The notes under the pieces: generated by a model
The model's database searches: none
What the model saw: the letters and a program-made list of their open reading frames with translations, nothing else
What the model was told of the DNA's origin: nothing
Made by a program: the position numbers and the translations under genes
Assembly: GCF_009830285.1 (NCBI RefSeq)
Contig: NZ_WUQX01000001.1
Span: 806,501-870,500, forward strand
DNA from: Sporofaciens musculi
Lineage (GTDB): Bacteria; Bacillota; Clostridia; Lachnospirales; Lachnospiraceae
Direction of reading: 5' to 3'
Length of the DNA stretch: 64,000 nucleotides
Shown: piece by piece, positions 51,967-61,300 of the stretch
How the letters are laid out: each line of letters starts with the position of its first letter
Numbering within the stretch: the stretch's first letter is position 1

Positions 51967-54900
51967 ATGAAGATTCGTAAAATATTCAAAAGGGCGGTAG
52001 CTTATACTCTTGCGGCGGTCACAGCATTATCCGCCTTTCCTGCATCAAGGGTACTTGCAGCAGGCAGCATAGGGACGATTTCATTCGACCATACCTATGA
52101 CGGTGCAGGAAACGCCATGAGATACAATTCAACCGCTAACATTGACGGTCATGTTCCGGGCAATACAGGAGAATATATCAACCGTATGTACGTAGACGGG
52201 GAAGATGCCTATTGTATTCAGCCGGGAGTACCCTTAAGGACAGGAAACATATTGGCAAAAGATTCATCAAGCGCATGGAACGTACTATCCGGGAATCAGA
52301 AAAAAGCGGTAGGGCTTGCCCTGCTCTATGGGAATCAGGGAAACAGTAATCATTTAACGGGGAATGATGATGAAAAATGGCTTGCCACCCAGACCCTTGT
52401 ATGGGAGTTTGTTACAGGATACCGTGAGTCTATAGGAACTTATCGGCAGACAGGCGGAACAATCTACAACCTGCACTTTGGCTCAAATTATCCAAACAGC
52501 GGAGCAAGGGCGGCATATGACCAGATAATTGCCATGATGTCAAAGCACAACACGATTCCAAGTTTTATGTCGGGCAGCGAGGGCAGCATTACAAGAGAGC
52601 TTTCTTACAGGGATGGAAGATACAGCATGACATTCACCGATAGTAACAACACTCTCTCTGAATACGACTTTGCAAGTTCCGACAGTAACATCAGGGTATC
52701 TAAGAACGGGGACAAACTGACAGTAACATCTGAAAAGGCAGTAAAAGGTACAGTAAGGATTACGGCGGCAAGGAACAACACGCCCACCGTCAGCAGCAGC
52801 GCAAAAATGATAGCATACGGCGACCCTAATTTGCAGGATGTAATCACAGGCGTGGAAAACGTGGATACAGTTAAGGCATATATCAATGTGGAAACACCCA
52901 CCGGAACAATAGCACTGAAAAAGACATCTGAGGATGGTGTGGTGGAAGGCATTTCTTTTACCATCAAAGGAGAGAATTACAGAAAGACTGTTGAAACAGA
53001 TGCAAACGGAAATATGACGGTTGAGGACTTATTTCCCGGAACTTATACAGTCACAGAGCAGCCCATAGACCATTATGAACAGCCCAAAACCCAGACCGTG
53101 ACGGTTATCGGAGGGGAAACATCAACAGTCACCTTCAATAACATTTTAAAGCGGGGGAGCCTTGAAGTCGTGAAAACATCCGAGGACGATTGCAACGAGG
53201 GGATACGGTTTCACCTTTACGGGACATCCCTAAGCGGGCTTGCCGTTGACGAATATGCAGTAACAGACAGAAATGGACATGCAAGGTTTGAAAATGTCCT
53301 GATAAGCGGCAACACGCCATATATACTCGAAGAAGTGGATACGGCAGACCGTTATATCATTCCAGCCACCCAGACAGCTCCGGTTGAATGGAAGAAAGTT
53401 ACAAACCGCAGTTTCCATAACGTGCTGAAAAAATTCAATGTGACAGTAACTAAGGCAGACGCAGAGACAGGAACGCCACAAAGCGACGCTTCACTTGCAG
53501 GCGCAGTGTACGGTATCTATAAAGGCAAGGAACTTCTTGACACCTATACAACCGATGAAAACGGGCAGTTCACAACAAAAAATTATATATGCAGCGATGA
53601 CTGGAGTATCCGGGAGCTGATTCCTTCGGAGGGATATCTTCTGGACAGCGATATCCACCATATCGGGGCAGAGCCGCAGCTTTATACGGTTGAGCATAAT
53701 TCAACGAGAAATAACGTAAATGAGCAGGTCATAAAAGGAAACATCGCCATTACCAAGCATACGGACAATGGCGGGACACAGATTGAAACGCCAGAAGAAG
53801 GGGCAGTGTTTGAGGTATACCTGAAATCCGCAGGAAGTTACAAAAAGGCAGAAGAAACCGAGAGGGATATCTTAACTTGCGACGCAAACGGATTCGCCCA
53901 GACTAAATATATGCCTTACGGTATTTATACTGTGCATCAGATTTCCGGGTGGGACGGTCGTGAGCTTATGAAAGACTTCGACGTATTTATCAGCCAGAAC
54001 AGCCAGACTTACCGTTACTTAATCAACAACGCAAACTTTGAGAGCTATATTAAGATTGCGAAAAAAGATATCGAAACAGGAAAGACCATACCATATGCAG
54101 GCGCAGGATTCCAGATTTACGCCCCAAATGGAGAACAGGTATCCATGACGTTCACCTATCCAGAAGTGACGGCGATTGATACGTTTTACACGACAACAGA
54201 CGGGGAACTAATTACGCCGCAGCCCCTTGAATACGGAGAGGGATATACGCTTGTGGAGGTACAAGCTCCGTATGGTTACGTATTGGATTCCAATCCCATT
54301 CCATTTGACGTTGTGCAGAGGAATTCCGAAGAAGAAAGCGGTATTCCTGTAATCAAGGTAGAATGTTCCAATATTGCACAGAAAGGCACGATTACCGTAT
54401 CCAAGTCCGGCGAAGTATTCAGCGGGGTATCAAGCAGCCAAGGAGTGTATCAGCCAATCTTTGCCGTAGATTCCTTAGCGGGTGCAGTCTATGAGGTTAC
54501 AGCAGCCGAGGATATCGTTACGATAGACGGCACAGTCAGAGCTAAGAAGGGAGAGATAGTGGATACCCTTACCACAGGGAAAGACGGCGAAGCCAAGTCA
54601 AAGAACTTATATCTGGGAAGATATGAAGTAAAAGAGGTGACAGCCCCGCAGGGGATGGTGGTAAATGAGACTCCCCATATGGTTGAACTTGCGTATGCAG
54701 GGCAGGATATTTTAGTCACAGAAACAGCCATAGATTTTCAGAATGAACGCCAGAGAGTGGAAATAGACCTTGTAAAAAGCCTTGAAGTGAATCAGGAGTA
54801 TGGGATTGGCAATAACGGCGAAATCAAAGAGGTTAGCTTCGGATTGTATGCAGAAAAAGAACTGACTGCCGCAGACGGCTCTGTTATCCCGGCAGACGGA

Positions 54901-56106
54901 TTGTTAGAAGTAATCGACCTTGATGAAAGCGGTCACGGGAAAGCGAGAAGCGACCTGCCGACAGGAAAATATTATGTGCAGGAAATCAGTACAAATTGCG
55001 CATACCAGAAGAATGATAAAAAATATCCGATAGATTTTGAATATGCAGGGCAGGACACGGAAATCGTCCATATTACGGCAAATGAAGGCGAAGCCATAAA
55101 GAATAAGTTAATTTACGGCTCAGTCGGCGGTAAAAAGTCCGACGAGGACGGCAAAGATTTAGGCGGCGCAATTATCGGCATTTTTAAGGCTGGTACAAAA
55201 GAATATACAGAGGAAAATGCAATCCAGACTGCCACATCCAAAGATGACGGCAGTTTTTCTTTTGTGAAAGTCCCATATGGCACATGGATAATTCATGAAG
55301 TGGAAAGTCCGGAAGGATATCTGCTATCCGAGGAAGAAATTACTGTAACAATCGGCAAAGCAGGGGAATTTGTGGAAATTGAGCTTGTAAACTACTTTAT
55401 TACAGGCAATCTCTCTCTGACAAAAGGAGATAAGGACAGCCCGGAAAAGAGGCTTTCAGGCGCAGTATTTGAAGTTTACGCCGATAGGAACGAAAACGAG
55501 AAGATAGATAAGGGCGATGAGCTTCTTGGAGAGATGGGGGAGACAGAGAACGGCGTTTACCAGATGGACGACCTGAGATATGGCAGATATCTTGTCAAAG
55601 AAAAAACAGCCCCAGAGGGATTTGTTCTTGACGAAAATGTGTATCCCGTATCCATTGAGGAAAACGGCAAGACTTACGATGTGGAAAACGAAGCGGGAAA
55701 GGGCTTCTTAAACGAAGCGCAGAAAGGCAGCCTTAAAATTATAAAGACATCTTCGGATAAGAAGGTGGAAGGAATTTCCTTCCGTGTTACTGGCGGCGAC
55801 GGATATGACCAGACATTCATTACAGACAAAAAAGGGGAAATCTTTGTTGAGGATTTAAGGATTGGCGAATATACCGTGTCTGAGGTCAGCAACGAAGTAT
55901 CCGAAAACTATATTCTGCCTATAGACCAGAAAGTGCTGGTTAAAGTGGATGAAACGGCAACGGTTACCATGCATAACGAACTCCGTGAAACCCCGGAAAC
56001 AGGGGATGATTTTATTCTCGGTTTGTGGGTTTTCCTTGCAGCAGTATTTACACTGGGGGCAGGAATCTTCGGCGCAGTTGGTTATCAATGGGGAAAGAAA
56101 AGATAA
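51967..56106 (+). CDS. Thioester/Cna-B surface adhesin, sortase-anchored, 1379 aa
   Basis: A cell-wall-anchored surface protein carried by the second ICE. A signal peptide (residues 1-32) is followed by a thioester domain with the reactive cysteine in YCIQPG near residue 81 and the TQTLVWEF motif near 142. From about 315 to 1335 there are roughly ten SpaA/Cna-B-type beta-sandwich repeats, recognisable by GAVFEVY, GxYTVxE and APxGYVLD phrases. The C-terminus has a TPETGD sortase motif, a hydrophobic helix and GKKR. AGGAGG precedes the ATG. It could mediate donor-recipient contact or host adhesion. Confidence 0.92.
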   Translation: MKIRKIFKRAVAYTLAAVTALSAFPASRVLAAGSIGTISFDHTYDGAGNAMRYNSTANIDGHVPGNTGEYINRMYVDGEDAYCIQPGVPLRTGNILAKDSSSAWNVLSGNQKKAVGLALLYGNQGNSNHLTGNDDEKWLATQTLVWEFVTGYRESIGTYRQTGGTIYNLHFGSNYPNSGARAAYDQIIAMMSKHNTIPSFMSGSEGSITRELSYRDGRYSMTFTDSNNTLSEYDFASSDSNIRVSKNGDKLTVTSEKAVKGTVRITAARNNTPTVSSSAKMIAYGDPNLQDVITGVENVDTVKAYINVETPTGTIALKKTSEDGVVEGISFTIKGENYRKTVETDANGNMTVEDLFPGTYTVTEQPIDHYEQPKTQTVTVIGGETSTVTFNNILKRGSLEVVKTSEDDCNEGIRFHLYGTSLSGLAVDEYAVTDRNGHARFENVLISGNTPYILEEVDTADRYIIPATQTAPVEWKKVTNRSFHNVLKKFNVTVTKADAETGTPQSDASLAGAVYGIYKGKELLDTYTTDENGQFTTKNYICSDDWSIRELIPSEGYLLDSDIHHIGAEPQLYTVEHNSTRNNVNEQVIKGNIAITKHTDNGGTQIETPEEGAVFEVYLKSAGSYKKAEETERDILTCDANGFAQTKYMPYGIYTVHQISGWDGRELMKDFDVFISQNSQTYRYLINNANFESYIKIAKKDIETGKTIPYAGAGFQIYAPNGEQVSMTFTYPEVTAIDTFYTTTDGELITPQPLEYGEGYTLVEVQAPYGYVLDSNPIPFDVVQRNSEEESGIPVIKVECSNIAQKGTITVSKSGEVFSGVSSSQGVYQPIFAVDSLAGAVYEVTAAEDIVTIDGTVRAKKGEIVDTLTTGKDGEAKSKNLYLGRYEVKEVTAPQGMVVNETPHMVELAYAGQDILVTETAIDFQNERQRVEIDLVKSLEVNQEYGIGNNGEIKEVSFGLYAEKELTAADGSVIPADGLLEVIDLDESGHGKARSDLPTGKYYVQEISTNCAYQKNDKKYPIDFEYAGQDTEIVHITANEGEAIKNKLIYGSVGGKKSDEDGKDLGGAIIGIFKAGTKEYTEENAIQTATSKDDGSFSFVKVPYGTWIIHEVESPEGYLLSEEEITVTIGKAGEFVEIELVNYFITGNLSLTKGDKDSPEKRLSGAVFEVYADRNENEKIDKGDELLGEMGETENGVYQMDDLRYGRYLVKEKTAPEGFVLDENVYPVSIEENGKTYDVENEAGKGFLNEAQKGSLKIIKTSSDKKVEGISFRVTGGDGYDQTFITDKKGEIFVEDLRIGEYTVSEVSNEVSENYILPIDQKVLVKVDETATVTMHNELRETPETGDDFILGLWVFLAAVFTLGAGIFGAVGYQWGKKR

Positions 56107-56119
56107 GAAGGAGGCGGCG

Positions 56120-56437
56120 ATGGAGAAATTGAAAACGCTTGAGGGGAGGGTGAAATCCCTCCTCAAGCAGAACAAAGACGCAAGGGATGACGACATGGTG
56201 TTATACCTTGCGCTATGTAACGACTGTTTGGAAAATGCGGGGGAGATACCCCTTGCCGAGATAATGGCAAGACACAAATCCCTCGGATTGCCGGGATTTG
56301 AGAGCGTCAGCAGAACACGGCGAAGGTTACAGGCACGATACCCGGAACTTTTGGGGAGTCTGCCTGTACAGGCAAGACGAACGGCAGGGGAAAAAGCCTA
56401 TCGGCGGTATGCTAAGGGACAGGAGGCGGATGTGTGA
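56120..56437 (+). CDS. Conserved ICE hypothetical protein, 105 aa
   Basis: AGAAGGAGG lies before ATG 56120; the open frame upstream overlaps the adhesin gene and is not used. The product is helical and basic at its C-terminus: a coiled N-terminal part, LYLALCNDCLENAGEIPL, then a FESVSRTRRRLQARYPEL block that may bind nucleic acid. The stop overlaps the next GTG start. Function unknown; the gene is a regular member of this element's accessory row. Confidence 0.7.
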   Translation: MEKLKTLEGRVKSLLKQNKDARDDDMVLYLALCNDCLENAGEIPLAEIMARHKSLGLPGFESVSRTRRRLQARYPELLGSLPVQARRTAGEKAYRRYAKGQEADV

Positions 56438-56709
56438 ATAAGGAAGTACGTTCTCAGCAGGGATATAAGATTATAGATAGCCGTACAGTTGGGAAAATGG
56501 AATTAGTTATCGGTCACAATCCCAAAGCTCCAAATCCCTATGTATGTTGGTATTGTAAAGGCGGCGACAATTATTTTTGGGGCTATTATTGCAACGAACT
56601 ATCGTCGGCACGTAAAAAGATGAACGAGCGTTATCAGGCAGAGAGTCATATGCCCTACAACTATCCCTCTGCCAAGAAACAGAAAAGCAGCAATGGACGT
56701 GTACGGTAA
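56434..56709 (+). CDS. Conserved small protein, 91 aa (paralogue of next gene)
   Basis: GTG 56434, after AGGAGG, overlaps the preceding stop. The protein begins with a strand-rich module (GYKIIDSRTVGKMELVIGHN, PYVCWYCKGG, YYCNELSSARKKMNERY) and ends in a basic tail. The module resembles the N-terminal part of the next protein (DSYEVEQ, EVVFGVDKKSEYPFLVCYC), so the two probably arose by duplication. Function unknown. The three cysteines do not form a standard zinc motif. Confidence 0.65.
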   Translation: MNKEVRSQQGYKIIDSRTVGKMELVIGHNPKAPNPYVCWYCKGGDNYFWGYYCNELSSARKKMNERYQAESHMPYNYPSAKKQKSSNGRVR

Positions 56710-56727
56710 TAAGAAAGGATAGGCTAA

Positions 56728-57333
56728 ATGGAAAATGAAGAAAAGAGGATGATAGATTCTTATGAAGTGGAACAGAGTATCCATATTGGTACAAAAGAAG
56801 TGGTTTTCGGTGTTGATAAGAAGTCTGAATACCCATTTTTAGTTTGCTATTGTACCTACGACAATATATTTTCAGCGGCACAGGCAGAGAAGGCAATCAT
56901 TTCAGACGATTATCTGGAAGCGATGCAGGAGTTTCTGAATCGTGTACAGGAACAGGTTAAGATTACGCAGACAGAGAAGGAAAAATATAAATGTGATTTA
57001 AAACCATTTACCATAGAGGATTGTATCCCCGATGACAAGGGGAAAAGTATTGTGGGAAAGGTGGTTGTCGTCAATGCTGAGGTCAATCGTTATGAATACA
57101 GACATTCGGTTTATCAACTTGTGCTGGCAGAGGGCGGAAATGGTGCGATAGGCGGAAGGGGACGGGCGGTAATGGGCACGTGTCTGGCAGAGGGAAAATA
57201 TGCCCGATGGGAACGAAGCGACATTCTTGGGGAAATCAAGCCAGAAAAAATGCCTGATTGGGCCAAAGAAGCCCTCGCCAAAATCCAGACGCAGAAAAAA
57301 TTGAAGAAAGCAAAAAGCAGGGAGGAACGATAA
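56728..57333 (+). CDS. Conserved hypothetical protein, 201 aa
   Basis: ATG 56728 follows AAGAAAGGA. Residues 5-75 repeat the fold pattern of the preceding small protein. The middle (about 95-170) is strand-rich with GKVVVVNAEVNRYEYRHSVY and a glycine-rich GGNGAIGGRGRAVMGTCL. The C-terminus is lysine-rich. Its stop overlaps the next start (TAATG). No known catalytic motif is visible and the role is unknown. Confidence 0.65.
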   Translation: MENEEKRMIDSYEVEQSIHIGTKEVVFGVDKKSEYPFLVCYCTYDNIFSAAQAEKAIISDDYLEAMQEFLNRVQEQVKITQTEKEKYKCDLKPFTIEDCIPDDKGKSIVGKVVVVNAEVNRYEYRHSVYQLVLAEGGNGAIGGRGRAVMGTCLAEGKYARWERSDILGEIKPEKMPDWAKEALAKIQTQKKLKKAKSREER

Positions 57334-58031
57334 TGGAGATACGGGCTTTGTCACAGGCTGAACAGAAATATACTTATTCCCAGAGTATACAGCTTGAGGA
57401 ACAGACGGGGTCTATTGGTCATTTCCAAGGTGATTTTTGCACTTCTGGATATGGATTTTATACGTCTTGGTTTGATTTTAAAAAGAAATTGAAAACTGAC
57501 GAGTTCAAGGCAAGTTTGGACGAGGTTATCAATGCCTTACGTGAAGATAAGGGACTTCTGCATAACCGCCATGATATGGCGGCTTTTGTAAGGAAAAATC
57601 CCGAAAGTGCTTTTAAGGGCAGCTATTGTACCGAGTACGGTTTCCGTGTGGATACCGACAAATATGCTTTCCTGTTACGATGTAACCCGAAAAAGGGCGA
57701 CTATAACTTTTACTGCTACTGTTATGTGAAAGAATGGCTGGATAAGCATATGAAAAATGCCGAGAAAGGCATCCGCTTTATCGACGTTGAATATAAAGAG
57801 CAGTTCCACATCCCGGACGGCGGCAAAATCATTATCACTTATGAGTGGGGGCAAAAGGCGGAAAAGACCTGCCGTTTTATTGACGAATGCCACACCGAGG
57901 TCGGCGGTTATCTCTACCATATCTGCGAGTTTGCCGAGCGTATGAAGAAGGACGGGCACAGTTGTGTACCGAAGCCGCAAGAGCCGCCGTCCACACAGAA
58001 AGCCCCGAAGCACAAAGAAAACGAACGATAA
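57333..58031 (+). CDS. Conserved hypothetical protein, 232 aa
   Basis: ATG 57333 overlaps the previous stop; the ribosome binding site GGGAGGAACG is in the upstream gene. The protein is globular, rich in tyrosine, phenylalanine and cysteine (FCTSGYGFYTSWFDFKKKL, GSYCTEYGFRVDTDKYAFLL, DYNFYCYCYVKEWLDKHM), and ends in a proline/lysine-rich tail. No known catalytic or metal site is evident. It forms an operon with the genes on either side. Confidence 0.65.
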   Translation: MEIRALSQAEQKYTYSQSIQLEEQTGSIGHFQGDFCTSGYGFYTSWFDFKKKLKTDEFKASLDEVINALREDKGLLHNRHDMAAFVRKNPESAFKGSYCTEYGFRVDTDKYAFLLRCNPKKGDYNFYCYCYVKEWLDKHMKNAEKGIRFIDVEYKEQFHIPDGGKIIITYEWGQKAEKTCRFIDECHTEVGGYLYHICEFAERMKKDGHSCVPKPQEPPSTQKAPKHKENER

Positions 58032-58049
58032 CTGTAGGAGGATTGGAAT

Positions 58050-58283
58050 ATGGCAGTCAACCCCAAAGTAGTGAAAGTCTTAAACAAGGTATTGGACGCA
58101 GGCTTTACCGATGAAAAAGCCATCGCCGCTATGACGATGGATGACATTCTAACAATGCAGGGACTCACAGTGGCGGATATTGCGCTTATCAACGACCTGC
58201 AAAAGAGTGTCAAGGCAAACAAAGTTATCACATTTCTGGGAGGTGATACAAATCCGGCTGTAAGCACAAAAAATGAGAATTAA
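58050..58283 (+). CDS. Conserved small helical protein, 77 aa
   Basis: GTAGGAGG precedes ATG 58050. The product has three or four short helices (VVKVLNKVLDAGFTDEKAIA, MTMDDILTMQGLTVADIALI) and resembles a small helix-turn-helix or UBA-like bundle, but I cannot assign a family. It is 21 bases ahead of the methylase-helicase gene and probably shares its transcript. Confidence 0.65.
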   Translation: MAVNPKVVKVLNKVLDAGFTDEKAIAAMTMDDILTMQGLTVADIALINDLQKSVKANKVITFLGGDTNPAVSTKNEN

Positions 58284-58304
58284 AGATTAGGAGGTGTAGC
58301 GCAG

Positions 58305-61300
58305 ATGGCTGCAAAGTATCAGTTAATGACCGAGCTGTATCGGCGTACAGGCATTGAGATTACAAGAAATACGAAAGTTTGGCAGAACTTTCTGGCTTCA
58401 GCCTGCCATAACTACAAATGCCGCTTTGATGAACAACTTCTGATATATGCCCAACGCCCGGACGCGACTGCCGTAGCCGAAATCAGCACATGGAACAGAC
58501 TATTTAAACGTTGGGTAAACAAAAACAGCAAAGCGATTGTCGTATTTGACACGAAGGGGCAAAGAAACACATTGAAATATTATTTTGATGTTTCCGACAC
58601 CCACGCAGGTTATTATGGCAGTCAGCCAGTTCCCATATGGCAGATGGACAGGCGGTACGAGCAGCCAGTCATAGAAAGATTATCGGGCAGGTTCGGAGAA
58701 ACAAAGTGCAGCGACTTCGCTTCCGTCTTGATGGAAACAGCAGAAAACGCCGTATCGGATAACCTGCCCGATTATCTTGTACAGCTAAAAGAAAACACGA
58801 AAGACAGCTATTTAGAAGAATTTGACGACCTTAATATAGAAGTTATTTACAGGCAATTAGCGGCGAAAAGCGTTGCTTTTATGTTATTTCGCCGCTGCGG
58901 TCTGGAAACAGACGCCTATTTTGACAAAGAGGAATTTGCGGATATTGTAAATTTCAACACACCTGCGGTTTTAAATGCTATTGGAATCGTTACCAGCGAT
59001 ATTTCAGAAATGGCATTGCGGGAAATCTCCCAGACTATCCGAGATGTGCAAATCGAAGCGAATAAGCAGAACCGCACATTTGCAGGAAATCTTCCAAACC
59101 AGTATGATACAGGCAAGACAGGGAAAGAAAGGAGTAAAGAGAATGAACGAAATCACATACAGCAGACAGGGGGATTATCTCATTCCCGACCTCACATTAG
59201 CGACAGAGCCAGAACTTCCCCTTGGCAGATATGCTTTGATGCACAGGGATTATTTAGAGAACCACAAAAAAGTGACATACCTCAACCTGCTGACAACAGG
59301 AAGGTTGAACGCACACTTGTACCAGACCGAGCAGACGGCATTGCAGCGTCTGGAGATTTTGACAAAACAGCTCGCCAAAGAGCAGGGAGTGACGGAAGAA
59401 TTGAAAGAGAAAGCCACAATGCAGTGGCTCGGCATGATGAACAGTATCCGCAGCCAAGCGGAGGAAGTCATCTTGAGCGAACTGATTTACAATTAGAAAA
59501 TTCAGAACCAGAGCCACAATCGGACGGCGGCAGGCAGAAAGAAAAAACGGCTACGGCACAGACAGCAGAGCCTGCCGAGGGCAGCGTTGCCAACGAGGAA
59601 GAAGTTGCCGCCAATCTCCCGACCATAGACGAACAGATTGAAATGATAGCTGAAGCAGAGGATAAAAAAACCTCTGCTTTTGTCATTTCCCAGGAGGATA
59701 TTGACGCCGTCCTTGTAAAAGGGAACAGCGTTGCGAATGGGAAATACCGTATTTACCACCAGCTCCAGAAGCAGAGGGATAAAAAAAATAATATTGATTT
59801 TCTGAAAAGGGAATACGGCACGGGCGGGTTCTTTGTAGACTTTTCAGACGGCACGGAAGGATATGTGTGGTATAGCGGGAAGGGCATCGCCATTGAACGT
59901 GATGGCATTTCCACTGAACGCAACCTTGTGTTGAGTTGGTCTAAAGCGGAAGAACGCCTGCGTGAGCTGATTAAGGATAACCGTTATCTCAATACAAAAG
60001 AGAAAGACCATTACGCCGATTATCTGGAAAGCGTGTCTGCGCCACAGTATGAAATCGACACCCAAAAGAAACTTGCAAGGCAGCGTTTTATTGAGGAAAA
60101 AAGAGAGTTGCCCCCTGCGGACAAGCGGGACACGCTCGCCCTGCGGCTCTCCGATTTCATCCGTGATTTGGACGGTTATGAAAAATCCTTGCTTGAAAAC
60201 GTAGGGCGCAGCGACCTTGCCGATGTGACCGAGGGACAGATGGAACAGCTTATCACCGACTCCGCTGCCATGCAGCAGCTTCTTGATTTTCTTAAACTGG
60301 TACAGGGCAAGACAGGCGATGTTTACAGCCGCAGCAATGCGTGGCGTTTCTCGCAGGAGTTGACAGAGTTATATCCTCTCCGCTACCTCTACCACGAGGG
60401 CGACGTGGTGTATATCGGGGCGGACAAATATGAGGTCATCGCCTTTGATGAGAACGCTGTGTCCTTGCGAAATGCAGCGTTCCCGTTGTTCGGAAAGGAG
60501 TTTAGCCGAGTTGACTTTGAAGAAAAGCTAAAAGAAAACTCTGCCAACAACCATTTAAAAACAGTGGTTACCGAGAACCAAAAAACGAGAACACCTACCG
60601 AGGAAAAATCAGACAGCCTTGCCCTTTCTGTCGGATTTTCCGAACATCCCGCCTTTTATGACAAGGAGTTGAACGACCGATTTACAAATTTGAGTTTCGC
60701 TTTGGGGAATAAACTGCTCGGCGTTTTGGATGAAAAACAGCACCGTGAAAGGGAGAACGAGGATAACCATGTCGGCTGGTATCATAAGACCGATTTTGAA
60801 ATCCATGCCATTATAGACGGCGAGGAATTTAACTACGAAGGACGGTTTGATATTGGGGACGGCGAGGGGGATTTGGTAGCCCATATCCGAAATTTCTATG
60901 AATATTCCCTCTCCCCCAACTGCCCCTTTATTCCAGAATGGAAACAGCAGGGGGAAGATTACTACCAAGAGAAAATGGAATCCTTGCGTCTGGGGCGTGA
61001 TAGGTTCATCCCGTTCTTGGAACGGCACACTGGGCTGACCCCAGAAGATGAAAAGCGTCTGGGTGAGATAATGGCTGCCGAGGATGATTGGTTTCACAGA
61101 AGAAAAGAACCTACCGAGAAAGAAGCGCAGGAATACGCCGACACTTTGAATCATACGGAATGTGAGGAACAGCAGGGATTCAAGCCTGACACATCTGGAA
61201 CAGAAGAAAAGCAAGATAACTCTGACCTTATCGGAAAGGAACTCTCCATTGACAACCGCCGTTATATGATAGAAAGCGTCGGAAAAATCAGCGGCGAAGT

